Source of the DNA: Streptomyces sp. NBRC 110611
GTDB taxonomy: Bacteria > Actinomycetota > Actinomycetes > Streptomycetales > Streptomycetaceae
Reading direction: 5' to 3'
NCBI RefSeq assembly: GCF_001590865.1
Contig: NZ_BBUY01000010.1
Span: 12,359 to 61,020 of the forward strand
DNA: 48,662 nt
In this document: positions 15,213 to 23,553 of the stretch, piece by piece
Layout: the number at the start of each line of letters is the position of its first letter
Numbering within the stretch: position 1 is the stretch's first letter
Program-made: the position numbers and the translations under genes
Notes under the pieces: model-generated
What the model was told of the DNA's origin: nothing
Databases searched by the model: none
What the model saw: only the letters and a program-made list of their open reading frames with translations

Positions 15213-18200
15213 TCAGTGCGCGAGGTCGCAGCAGGAGTCGCGGCGCTGCTGCCGGCCCACCTCCAGCCAGTCGGTACCGGCCGCCCGCAGCGTGTGGCCG
15301 GCCGGCGCCGGGAAGGAGTCGACCAGTTCCCGCTGCTCGACGAGCCGGCCTCCGCGCAGCACCGCCGAGGTCCGCACCAGCGAGCTGAAGTCGCTGAACG
15401 GATCGCCGTCCACCAGCGTCATATCGCCGATCTTGCCGACCTCCAGCGTCCCCAGATCCCGCTCCGCGCCGAACACCCGGGCGGGCAGCGCGGTCGCGGT
15501 ACGCAGCGTCTGGCTCACGCTCAGGCCGCCCTGGTGCAGCGCCCGCAGACACAGGTGCAGGCTCAGCCCCACCGGCTGCAACGGCTGGTCGGTCCCCAGC
15601 GCGACCAGCCCGCCGGCGCCCAGGACCCGCCGGTAGAGGCCGACTTCGGTGGCGAGGTCGGACAGCTGGGCCGGCGTGGGCCGGTGCCGGGCCCCCTCCT
15701 GTACGACCGAGGTGTCCCAGGGAGGCATCAGCCGGGTCACCCGTACGTCGTCGGCCAGCGCCGGGTCGGCGCCGAGCAGCGGTGCCGACGAGAACGGGGT
15801 CGCGATCAGGTGGAAGCCGGTGCCGGTGTAGATCTCCTCGACGTCCTGGTAGGAATGGCCGGTCCTGGACACCGCGTGTCCGAACTCCAGCCGCTGTGTC
15901 GCCTGGAGATGAGTCGTCAGGTCCTGGCCCAGCTGGAGGCCCGGGGTGAGCAGATGGCTGCCGGCCCGCACCCCGAGCCGGTCATGCGCGAAGCGCGCGG
16001 CCTCCGCCATCACCCAGCCCGGTGCCCGTACGTACGTCTTCACGAAGTCCCAGTCCAGCGCCGCGCCACGGGCCAGCGAACGGCGCAGCCCCGCGCGGGT
16101 GCGGTGGGCCCGCCCCATGCTGTACGCCACCCGGCCGCCGTCCAGCAGTTCCCCGCACGTCAGCAGCCGTGGTCCGGTGAGCAGGCCGGCCGTCACGGCC
16201 TCCCGGATGCGGGCCTGTTCGTAGGAGAAGCCGCCGCAGGAGACCGCCGTGGTGATGCCGTACGCCAGTTGCAGGGCGGTCTGCCGGCCGCCGTACGTCG
16301 TCTGCCACGGATGGGTGTGCGCGTCCCACAGGCCGGGCAGCACGGTCCGGGCCGAGGCGTCCACCCGGCGGGCCGTGCCGGACCGGCTCCGGCGGTGCGG
16401 TTCCACGGCGGTGATCCGCCCGTCCCGTACCACCACATCGACGTCCTGCCGCACCTCGTCGCCGGTGCCGTCCCAGAACCGGCCGGCGTGCACGACGGTG
16501 TCCCGGGCGCGCGGCGGCCGGTGGGTGAGGGACAGCGGAACGGTCCGGGCCGGGCCGCCGGACACCCCGATCAGCCGCAGCCTGCCCGCCGAGAGGTAGA
16601 GGAGCGTGCCGGAGTCGCCGGACCACGACGGATGGTCGGCGGCCTCGTCGGTCAGCTGCCGGGGCGTCCCGTCCGGCGTCCCGTCGGGCCGCACCGGCAG
16701 CACCCACAGCGCGGACTCGGCGATCAGCGCCATCCAGCGTCCGTCGGGCGACCACACCGGCCCCGAGTCGTAGCGGTCGGCGATCGAGACATGCTCGGCG
16801 ACCGTGAACAGCCGTCCCTCGCCGGTCTCGGCGTCCACGACCCGGATGACGTTGTAGCCCTCGCGGAAGCGGCGGTTGAGGCGGTTGCGGTCGCAGTACG
16901 CCAGATAGCGGCCGTCCGGCGACCAGCTGGGGCGACCGGGGAGACCGCCGGCGCCCATCGGGGCGGCCAGTACCCGCTCGGTGCCGTCGGCGAGCGTCCG
17001 TACCACGAGATTTCCGGACATGTCGAGCGCGGCCAGCCGGCCGCCGTCCGGCGACAGCGCCGGCTGCACCCGGCCCCCGGTGGCCAGCACCGTCTCCTCG
17101 CCGGTGGCGAGTTCCCGGCGGCGCACTGCGAACAGCCCGTCCCGGTCGTCGGCGTACAGCAGCGCCCGGCCGTCCCGGGACCAGCTGGGCGCCAGGACAT
17201 AGCGGGTGGCGTCGGCCCGGACGATGCTCCGGGCCGCACCGCCGCCCGACGCGGGCGCCACCCACAGGGAGTTGAGCGCCGCGAAGGCGACCCGGCGGCC
17301 GTCGGGGGAGAGCGCGGGCAGATGCACGCCGCGCACCGGCCGGACCCCGGCCTCCTCGAAGCGGTAGTCCTTGACGCGGTAATCGGGGCGGTCCAGCGGC
17401 AGCCGCGCGCTGAACGGAATCGTCTCGGCGTGCCGCGGGGCGTCCGCCCGGACGATCCGGAACTGGCCGTCGACCGTCAGCAGCAGCTCGTCCCGCGAGA
17501 CCCAGCGCGGCGGCACCGGCGCCACATCGCCGTCCACCCCGACCCGCGCCCCGTCCACCACCAGCGTGCAGGTCGCTCCCGGTTTGTCCGTGGTCCGCAG
17601 GTAGGCCAGCCGTCCGGTGGGGGACAGCGCCGGCGTCATCACCTCGGCGGCCGCGCTCTCGGTGTGCTCGGTGCGCACCGTGCCGCTCCCGTCGGCCGGC
17701 ACCGACGCGACCGTACGGGAGAGCAGGTCGGTGCCCGACACCCGGCCGCGGACGAAGACGATCCGGGAGCCGTCCGGCGACCAGCACGGGTCGAAGTCCT
17801 CCCAGGCGCCGTCCTGATGGGGCCCGTCCTGGCCGGACCGCCCGGTCACCCGGGTCAGCCGCCGGCTCCGCACGTCCAGCACCCAGATCCGGTACGGGCT
17901 GCGGCCGGCCGCCGGGTCGCCGCCGCGCTCGGAGGCGAAGGCGATCCGGGTCCCGTCGGGGGACCAGGCGGGCCCGCGGTCGTCCCACGGGCCGTCGGTC
18001 AGCTGCGTCAGGCCGGAGCCGTCGGCGGCGACCGTCCACAGGTGGAAGGCGCCGCCCCGGTAGGCGCAGAGCGCGACCTGGCGGCCGTCGGGGGAGTGGA
18101 CCGGCCGGGTGGGCTCCAGATCGGGCGGGGTCAGGGCCACCGCCTCGCCGCCTGACCGGGGCAGCGACCACAGGACGTTCTGGACCTCCGCGACCAGCCG

Positions 18201-18476
18201 GTCGCCGGCGGGAGCCAGGGAGGCCGCGCCGTCGGTGGCCGCGGTGAGGGTCACCGCGGCACCGGGGGCCCGGCCGCCCCGCGCCCACGCCTCGGGTGCG
18301 CCGGCCCCGGCCGCCACGCCGGCGAGCCCCGCCGTGGCGGCCGCCGACGCGGTGCCCTGCAGGAATCTGCGGCGGGAGAGCGGCGCGGAGCGTACCGGCC
18401 CTAAGCGGCGGCCGGCGGGGGCGGGCGCTTCGAGGGGCCCTGCGGAGTGCTCGGAGTGGCGATCAGTGGTGTCCAA
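15213..18476 (-). CDS. Tat-exported TolB-like beta-propeller / amidohydrolase
   Basis: A 1087-residue two-part protein. A twin-arginine signal (S-R-R-R-F-L-Q-G near residue 35, then an Ala/Gly-rich stretch to about 65) points to export folded with its cofactor. Residues about 75-650 hold many WD40/PD40 propeller blades with the recurrent S-P-D-G-R or S-R-D-G-R turn; residues about 655-1070 are a metal-dependent amidohydrolase with D-A-H-T-H-P at the start of the barrel and a late G-T-D-Q-P. Related proteins are annotated as periplasmic imidazolonepropionase-like or prolidase-like hydrolases; the substrate is unknown. The start is TTG behind GGAGG. Codon 18404-18402 in the signal region is TTA, implying bldA dependence. 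Confidence 0.87.
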   Translation of the reverse strand: MDTTDRHSEHSAGPLEAPAPAGRRLGPVRSAPLSRRRFLQGTASAAATAGLAGVAAGAGAPEAWARGGRAPGAAVTLTAATDGAASLAPAGDRLVAEVQNVLWSLPRSGGEAVALTPPDLEPTRPVHSPDGRQVALCAYRGGAFHLWTVAADGSGLTQLTDGPWDDRGPAWSPDGTRIAFASERGGDPAAGRSPYRIWVLDVRSRRLTRVTGRSGQDGPHQDGAWEDFDPCWSPDGSRIVFVRGRVSGTDLLSRTVASVPADGSGTVRTEHTESAAAEVMTPALSPTGRLAYLRTTDKPGATCTLVVDGARVGVDGDVAPVPPRWVSRDELLLTVDGQFRIVRADAPRHAETIPFSARLPLDRPDYRVKDYRFEEAGVRPVRGVHLPALSPDGRRVAFAALNSLWVAPASGGGAARSIVRADATRYVLAPSWSRDGRALLYADDRDGLFAVRRRELATGEETVLATGGRVQPALSPDGGRLAALDMSGNLVVRTLADGTERVLAAPMGAGGLPGRPSWSPDGRYLAYCDRNRLNRRFREGYNVIRVVDAETGEGRLFTVAEHVSIADRYDSGPVWSPDGRWMALIAESALWVLPVRPDGTPDGTPRQLTDEAADHPSWSGDSGTLLYLSAGRLRLIGVSGGPARTVPLSLTHRPPRARDTVVHAGRFWDGTGDEVRQDVDVVVRDGRITAVEPHRRSRSGTARRVDASARTVLPGLWDAHTHPWQTTYGGRQTALQLAYGITTAVSCGGFSYEQARIREAVTAGLLTGPRLLTCGELLDGGRVAYSMGRAHRTRAGLRRSLARGAALDWDFVKTYVRAPGWVMAEAARFAHDRLGVRAGSHLLTPGLQLGQDLTTHLQATQRLEFGHAVSRTGHSYQDVEEIYTGTGFHLIATPFSSAPLLGADPALADDVRVTRLMPPWDTSVVQEGARHRPTPAQLSDLATEVGLYRRVLGAGGLVALGTDQPLQPVGLSLHLCLRALHQGGLSVSQTLRTATALPARVFGAERDLGTLEVGKIGDMTLVDGDPFSDFSSLVRTSAVLRGGRLVEQRELVDSFPAPAGHTLRAAGTDWLEVGRQQRRDSCCDLAH

Positions 18477-18667
18477 CGATCCTCCTCGGTACCGGTGTTG
18501 CCGTGCGGGCGACAGCGCGCGACGGCAACGGACCGCTTGATCGTGTCACGCCGCCCGGTCCGGTGGTCAACATGCCGACGCGCCTCCCGTGGCGCGCCGC
18601 CGCCCGGAGCGGAAGAGTGGGCGCCGACGGCTCGTCAGCCACCGCCCGGCAGTCAGGAGACGACGCG

Positions 18668-19591
18668 ATGCAGGCCATGCGGCAGGAGTTCCACCAGGCA
18701 GCGGACGGCGCCCGGATCGCCGCGTACATCTGGCCCCCGGAGGGCGGGCACCCGCGCGCCCTCGTCCAGATCGCGCACGGCGCCGCGGAACACGGCCGGC
18801 GCTACGACCGCTTCGCCCGCTTTCTGGCGGGCCACGGCTATGGCGTCCTCGCCTCCGACCACCGGGGGCACGGCGCCACCGCGGCCTCCACCGGTGGCCG
18901 TGGCGTGGCCGGTCCGGACGCCTGGCGGGCCATCGTCACCGACCTCAAGAGCATCGGCGATCGCGCGGCCGCCGCCCACCCCGGCACCCCGCTGGTCCTG
19001 CTCGGTCACAGCCTGGGCGCGATGCTGGCCCGCGACTACGCCCAGGAGTACGGCGCCGACCTCGCCGGACTGATCCTCACCGGCACCTTCCGGACCCTGC
19101 CCGGCCTGGACATCGACGGTGCCGTCAGCGGGCTGGAGGACGAGATCGCCGCACATGGCCGCACCGCGCTCTCCCCCTTCATCCCGCGCCTCTTCGGCTC
19201 CTTCAACGACGCCTTTCCCCGCCGCACCGGCTATGAATGGCTCTCCCGTGACACGGCCGAGGTGGATGCCTACGTCGCCGACGAGGACTGCGGCTTCCCG
19301 TTCTGTGCCGGCCTCTCGCTCGACTGGGTGCGTGCCATCCGCAAGATCAACGACCCGGCCAACCTGGTCCGCGTCCCGCGCGGACTGCCCGTCCACATCG
19401 CCGTCGGCGACCTGGACCCCTGCCACCAGCGGATGACCCTGGTCCATGAACTCCTGGAGGACTTCCGCTATCTGGGCACCCGTGACCTGACCTGGAAGGC
19501 CTACCCCGGCGCCCGCCACGAAGTCCTCAACGAGACCAACCGCGACGAGGTCCACGCCGACCTGCTGGCCTGGCTCGGCGAACACATCTGA
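18668..19591 (+). CDS. Alpha/beta hydrolase, lysophospholipase/monoacylglycerol lipase type
   Basis: A 307-residue serine hydrolase. The pattern is that of the Hydrolase_4 family: I-A-H-G-A-A-E-H oxyanion loop, S-D-H-R-G-H-G, nucleophile elbow G-H-S-L-G-A, a late D-L-D-P catalytic acid region and Y-P-G-A-R-H-E-V-L-N with the catalytic His. It should cleave a fatty-acyl ester such as a lysophospholipid or monoglyceride. No signal peptide is seen. ATG 18668 follows AGGAG nine bases upstream. It diverges from the Tat amidohydrolase. Confidence 0.88.
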   Translation: MQAMRQEFHQAADGARIAAYIWPPEGGHPRALVQIAHGAAEHGRRYDRFARFLAGHGYGVLASDHRGHGATAASTGGRGVAGPDAWRAIVTDLKSIGDRAAAAHPGTPLVLLGHSLGAMLARDYAQEYGADLAGLILTGTFRTLPGLDIDGAVSGLEDEIAAHGRTALSPFIPRLFGSFNDAFPRRTGYEWLSRDTAEVDAYVADEDCGFPFCAGLSLDWVRAIRKINDPANLVRVPRGLPVHIAVGDLDPCHQRMTLVHELLEDFRYLGTRDLTWKAYPGARHEVLNETNRDEVHADLLAWLGEHI

Positions 19592-19728
19592 GAGCACCTC
19601 CGAACGGACCCGGCCGCTCCGCGCCGTCCTGCGCGTCACGGTGCCGTGGATATGGCAGCACCCACCCTCTGACATGCGGTATTGTTCTTGTGCGCGGTCA
19701 GCCGGGGAAGCCCGGCGGGAGCGGGCAC

Positions 19729-19802
<74 letters not shown>

Positions 19803-19831
19803 CGGTGCAGAAGGGCTTCGGCCCGAGTGAG

Positions 19832-19861
19832 GGCCCTGTTTCACGGAAGTGGAACAGGGCC
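19832..19861 (+). terminator. Strong intrinsic terminator after tRNA-Pro
   Basis: A 13-bp stem (19832-19844 with 19849-19861, one G-T pair) and a GGAA loop, 29 bases after the tRNA. Confidence 0.85.
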
Positions 19862-19905
19862 TTCGGCATGTGTGGCGACAAGGCCTTCGGCGTGCGTGGC
19901 GAAAG
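19859..19905. repeat. Tandem direct repeat beside the tRNA terminator
   Basis: Two adjacent copies of a 23-24-base unit beginning GCCTTCGGC, at 19859-19882 and 19883-19905, with a few mismatches. The first copy starts in the terminator arm. Confidence 0.6.
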
Positions 19906-20037
19906 GCGCGTCCCGGGCCGCTGGGAAGGCGGAAGCCGGGCGGCGGACCTACGGTGGTTCGAGCGGCGGTCCGAGCGTTGCGCGAGAGCACCTCCGGACC
20001 TCCGCGGTACGGAAACGGTGTTCCGAAGGAGGCTGCG

Positions 20038-20334
20038 ATGGAGGAGCACTTCGTCTGGGTCACGACGCGCCGTATCAAGCCGGGCACGCTGGCGGAGTTC
20101 GAACGGGCCTGGCGCCCGCACCCGTATCCGCGCGGCCTGCTCCGCGCCTTCGCGTACTGGTCCGAGGACGGGCACGAGATCACCGGCGTCTCGATGTGGG
20201 ACTCCAGGGCGGCCTGCGACGCCTGGCGGGCCTCCGGTGAGGAGCACGAGCGGCGCACGGCGATGGCACCGTACGTCGTCGAGGAGCGGGAAGGCTTCTA
20301 CCGGGGCGGGGAGCTCAGAGTCCCCACGCACTGA
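20038..20334 (+). CDS. Small protein, likely ABM-type dimeric alpha/beta barrel
   Basis: A 98-residue protein with an ideal ribosome site AAGGAGG at 20027-20033. The pattern V-W-V-T-T-R-R-I-K-P-G-T-L-A-E-F-E-R-A-W-R followed by Y-W-S-E-D-G-H-E-I-T-G-V-S-M-W-D-S looks like the antibiotic-biosynthesis-monooxygenase (ABM) superfamily of small dimeric barrels, which includes quinone oxygenases and haem degraders but also many proteins of no known activity. No catalytic residue can be assigned. It stands alone between the tRNA and the siderophore locus; its closeness to iron genes may be chance. Confidence 0.7.
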   Translation: MEEHFVWVTTRRIKPGTLAEFERAWRPHPYPRGLLRAFAYWSEDGHEITGVSMWDSRAACDAWRASGEEHERRTAMAPYVVEEREGFYRGGELRVPTH

Positions 20335-20471
20335 GGTCGTGGGGTGCCGCGGCGCCCGGGAGGCCGTCGGCGCCTCCCTCGGCCGGCCGCGGCTGGACCG
20401 GTGTGGGGGAGCGGTTTCCGTCCACGTAGGGTGATCAGCGGACGCGGACGTTGCCACAGGCGCACCAGCAG

Positions 20472-20500
20472 TTGACAAGTTTAGGTATGCCTAACCTAAA
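20472..20500 (+). promoter_or_regulatory. Promoter of the siderophore locus
   Basis: A consensus TTGACA (20472-20477) is followed after 17 bases by a weak -10 (CCTAAA, 20495-20500) within the iron box. Transcription starting seven or so bases later would begin close to the GTG at 20511, giving a nearly leaderless mRNA. Confidence 0.5.
20481..20499. promoter_or_regulatory. Iron box (DmdR1/IdeR-type operator)
   Basis: The 19-base sequence TTAGGTATGCCTAACCTAA closely matches the actinobacterial iron-repressor operator TTAGGTTAGGCTAACCTAA. It lies directly on the promoter, so Fe2+-loaded DmdR1/IdeR would block polymerase and iron starvation would open the locus. It is the only such box noticed in the window. 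Confidence 0.9.
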
Positions 20501-20510
20501 CTCACGCACC

Positions 20511-21536
20511 GTGTCCACGAGTGATCAGGCCGCACCGCCCGGTGTGCCCACCTTCTCAGCCCGCCGCGTGCCGGTGCTCCTCCTGGGAGTTGCCGCGCTC
20601 GCGGTGTGCGCCGTACTGAGCCTCGCCCTGGGCGCGCGCTCGGTACCGCTGTCCACCGTGACCGACGCCCTGTTCGGCGGCGCCCACGGGCGCGACGCCC
20701 TCGTGGTCACCGGGCTGCGCCTGCCGCGTACCGTCATCGGACTGGTCGTGGGCGCCGCACTCGGCCTGGCCGGCGCGGTCGCCCAGGGCATCACCCGCAA
20801 CCCGCTCGCCTCACCGAGCACGCTCGGCCTCAACGCGGGCGCCGGCTTCGCCGTGGTCACCGCCATCTACGCGCTCCACCTGACCCGGCCCGTCGAGTAC
20901 GTGTGGTTCGCCTTCGCCGGGGCCGCGGGCGCCGCCCTGCTCGCGCAGGCGCTCGGCCGGCGGGCCGGCGACCTCGACCCGGTGCGGCTCGCCCTCGGCG
21001 GTTTCGTCCTCCAGCTCGTCCTGCTGTCCTGGACGTCGGCCGTGATGCTGACCAGTCAGCGCACCCTGGACGAGGCCCGCTTCTGGCTGGCCGGCTCGCT
21101 CGCCGAGCGGCCGCTGGACGTGCTGTACCCGATGCTGCCGACCCTCGCGATCGGTGCGGTGCTCGCCCTGGCCCTCGCCCCCGCGCTCAACGCCCTGGCA
21201 CTCGGCGACGAGACGGCCCAGGCGCTCGGCGTCCCGGTGACGCGGATCCGGCTGGCCGGCACGCTCGCGATGGTGCTGCTCGCCGGCTCCGCGGTCGCCG
21301 TGGCCGGGCCGGTCGCGTTCATCGGGCTCGCCGCACCGCACCTGGTCCGCCCGCTGCTGGGCGGCGACCACCGGCTGCTGGTGCCCGGCTGCCTGATCGC
21401 GGGCCCTCTGCTGCTGCTCGCCGCCGACGTACTGGGGCGGCTGGTGATCCGGCCGTCCGAGCTGGAGGTCGGCATCGTCACCGGTCTCCTCGGCGCGCCG
21501 CTGCTGGCGCTGCTCGCCCGGAAGGCGGCCCGATGA
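20511..21536 (+). CDS. Iron-siderophore ABC permease, FecCD family (first)
   Basis: A 341-residue inner-membrane protein with about nine to ten hydrophobic helices. The family segment L-R-L-P-R-T-V-I-G-L-V-V-G-A-A-L-G-L-A-G, then Q-G-I-T-R-N-P-L-A-S-P-S-T-L-G, and the late G-P-V-A-F-I-G-L-A-A-P-H cytoplasmic loop identify a BtuC/FecCD permease. It imports a ferric siderophore together with the next permease, ATPase and binding protein. GTG at 20511 is preferred; an in-frame ATG at 20487 lies inside the iron box. No Shine-Dalgarno sequence is seen, in line with a leaderless message. It overlaps the second permease by four bases. Confidence 0.92.
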   Translation: MSTSDQAAPPGVPTFSARRVPVLLLGVAALAVCAVLSLALGARSVPLSTVTDALFGGAHGRDALVVTGLRLPRTVIGLVVGAALGLAGAVAQGITRNPLASPSTLGLNAGAGFAVVTAIYALHLTRPVEYVWFAFAGAAGAALLAQALGRRAGDLDPVRLALGGFVLQLVLLSWTSAVMLTSQRTLDEARFWLAGSLAERPLDVLYPMLPTLAIGAVLALALAPALNALALGDETAQALGVPVTRIRLAGTLAMVLLAGSAVAVAGPVAFIGLAAPHLVRPLLGGDHRLLVPGCLIAGPLLLLAADVLGRLVIRPSELEVGIVTGLLGAPLLALLARKAAR

Positions 21537-22591
21537 CCGCCACCGCCCCCGTGCCGACCGCCGCCGCCCGGCCCCGTGACGTACGGGCCCGGCAGCGCCG
21601 CCGTACCGCGCTGCTCAGCTGTGGCGCCCTCGTCGTGCTCGGCGTCCTCGCCACCGTCTCCCTGACGACGGGTGAGATGGCGCTGTCGCCGTCCGTCGCG
21701 CTGCGCGGCCTGATCGGCCTCGGAGACCTGGGCGATGTGTACGTCGTCCAGGAGTTCCGGGCGCCGCGGCTGGTGGCGGCGCTGCTCGCCGGGGCCGGTC
21801 TGGCCGCGGCCGGCGCCGTGCTGCAGCGGCTGTTCCGCAACCCGATGGCCTCTCCGGACGTCATGGGCATCACCGGAGGCGCCTCGTTCGGCTCGGTGGT
21901 GCTCCTCGCCACCGGCGCCTCGCAGACGCTCATCCCGGTGGGCGCGCTGGGCGGCGGTCTGGTGGCCGCGCTGCTGCTGGGAGCGTTCGCCTGGCGCTCC
22001 GGGCTCGCCGTCACCCGCCTGGTCCTGGTGGGCCTCGCCGTCCAGGCGGGGCTGGCCGCCGCGGTGAACCTCATGGTCGTCCGCTTCCCCGCCGAACTCG
22101 CGGGCTCGGCGCGGCAGTGGACGACCGGCTCGCTCTACGGCCGCACCTGGACCGAGGTCTGGGGCGCGGCCGCCGCCCTCGCCGTGGCACTGGCCGCCGT
22201 GTTCGTCCTCAACCGCCGGCTGGCCGTCCTGGACCTGGGCGACGACTCGGCCGGCGCGCTCGGCCTGGGCGTCTCCGCCGCGCGCCTGCAACTCCTCGTC
22301 GCCGCCGTGACGCTGGCCTCGCTGGCCGCCGCGCTCACCGGACCGGTCTCCTTCATCGCCCTCGCCGTGCCGCACGTCGTGCGCTTCCTGGCCGGCCCGC
22401 CGACCGCCGGGACGCTGGCGCTCACCGGCCTGACCGGCGCCGTGCTGCTGCTCGCCTCCGACCTTGTGGTCCAGCACCTGCTGCCCGTCGAGGGGCTGCC
22501 GGTCGGCGTGGTCACCGCCACCCTCGGCGCGCCCTGGCTACTGGTGCTGATGTTCCGACAGAGCACGCCCGTGAAGAGGAGTTCCGTATGA
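21533..22591 (+). CDS. Iron-siderophore ABC permease, FecCD family (second)
   Basis: A 352-residue polytopic membrane protein, the heterodimer partner of the preceding permease. It shows F-R-A-P-R-L-V-A-A-L-L-A-G-A-G-L-A, the R-N-P-M-A-S-P-D-V-M-G-I-T-G-G-A loop, G-D-D-S-A-G-A-L-G-L-G and the coupling loop G-P-V-S-F-I-A-L-A-V-P-H. The N-terminus carries about 25 Arg-rich cytoplasmic residues. Start ATG 21533 overlaps the upstream stop, and its own stop overlaps the ATPase start, so the three transporter genes are translated as a block. Confidence 0.92.
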   Translation: MTATAPVPTAAARPRDVRARQRRRTALLSCGALVVLGVLATVSLTTGEMALSPSVALRGLIGLGDLGDVYVVQEFRAPRLVAALLAGAGLAAAGAVLQRLFRNPMASPDVMGITGGASFGSVVLLATGASQTLIPVGALGGGLVAALLLGAFAWRSGLAVTRLVLVGLAVQAGLAAAVNLMVVRFPAELAGSARQWTTGSLYGRTWTEVWGAAAALAVALAAVFVLNRRLAVLDLGDDSAGALGLGVSAARLQLLVAAVTLASLAAALTGPVSFIALAVPHVVRFLAGPPTAGTLALTGLTGAVLLLASDLVVQHLLPVEGLPVGVVTATLGAPWLLVLMFRQSTPVKRSSV

Positions 22592-23490
22592 CCGTCCAGC
22601 AGTCGGCACCCCAGGAGCCGAACACCCAGGGGCCGGCCGCCGAGGAGCGGAACGCCCGGCGGCCGGATGACCGGCCGCAGCCCAACCAGCTGGCCGCGCA
22701 CGGCCTCGACCTGCGCTACGGCGACCGGGTGGTGGTCGGCGGGCTCGACCTGGTCCTCCCCGGCGGCGCCGTCACCGCCATCGTCGGCCCCAACGCCTGC
22801 GGCAAGTCCACCCTGCTGCGCGGGCTGACCCGGCTGCTCGCCCCGGCCGGCGGCACCGTCACCCTGGACGGCTCGGACATCCACCGGATGTCCGCGCGCT
22901 CCCTCGCCCGCCGGATGGGCCTGCTGCCACAGCAGCCGGTCACCCCCGAAGCCATCACCGTCGAGGCACTCGTACGGCTCGGCCGCTACCCGCACCAGCG
23001 GCTGCTCAGCCCCTGGTCCGCCGCCGACCAGGCCGCCGTGGACGCCGCCCTGGAGCGCACCGGCACCACCGGACTGCGCGACCAGCCCGTCGACCAGCTC
23101 TCCGGCGGCCAGCGCCAGCGCGCCTGGATCGCCCTGGCCCTCGCCCAGGACACCGAGCTGCTGCTGCTCGACGAGCCCACCACCTTCCTGGACCTGCGGC
23201 ACCAGCTCGACGTGCTCGACCTGGTCGCCGACCTGCACACCGAAGCCGGCCGCACCGTGGTGATGGTGCTGCACGACCTCGGGCAGGCCGCCCGCTACGC
23301 CGACCACCTGGTGGTCCTCAAAGCGGGGCGGCTGGCCGCGGCCGGCACCCCGGCCGAGGTGCTCGACGCGGACCTGGTCAAGTCCGTGTTCGACGTGGAA
23401 TGCCGGGTGATCCCCGACCCCGAGACCGGCACCCCGCTGGTCGTCCCCAAGGGCAAAGCGGCCCGGCACACCGCCGCCGCTGCCCGCTGA
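22588..23490 (+). CDS. Iron-siderophore ABC transporter ATPase
   Basis: A 300-residue cytoplasmic ATPase of the FepC/FhuC type. Walker A G-P-N-A-C-G-K-S-T, Q-loop L-L-P-Q-Q-P, signature L-S-G-G-Q-R-Q-R-A-W, Walker B L-L-L-L-D-E-P-T and the switch His in V-L-H-D-L are all intact. About 40 extra Pro/Arg-rich residues precede the fold. An AGAGGAG-like site lies before the ATG, which also overlaps the permease stop. It powers uptake of the ferric siderophore made by the downstream genes. Confidence 0.94.
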   Translation: MTVQQSAPQEPNTQGPAAEERNARRPDDRPQPNQLAAHGLDLRYGDRVVVGGLDLVLPGGAVTAIVGPNACGKSTLLRGLTRLLAPAGGTVTLDGSDIHRMSARSLARRMGLLPQQPVTPEAITVEALVRLGRYPHQRLLSPWSAADQAAVDAALERTGTTGLRDQPVDQLSGGQRQRAWIALALAQDTELLLLDEPTTFLDLRHQLDVLDLVADLHTEAGRTVVMVLHDLGQAARYADHLVVLKAGRLAAAGTPAEVLDADLVKSVFDVECRVIPDPETGTPLVVPKGKAARHTAAAAR

Positions 23491-23553
23491 CCCCCCCCGA
23501 ACCCCCACACCACGTCACCCCCTCCCCCTCTCCGCTCACAGCAAGGAAACCCC

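Noticed and set aside
13431..18155. Very long open frame (over 1500 codons) on the plus strand opposite the dehydrogenase and Tat amidohydrolase
   Set aside because: It is the antisense of two well-supported genes; its product is Arg/Pro/Gly/His-rich without domains, the usual high-GC artefact.
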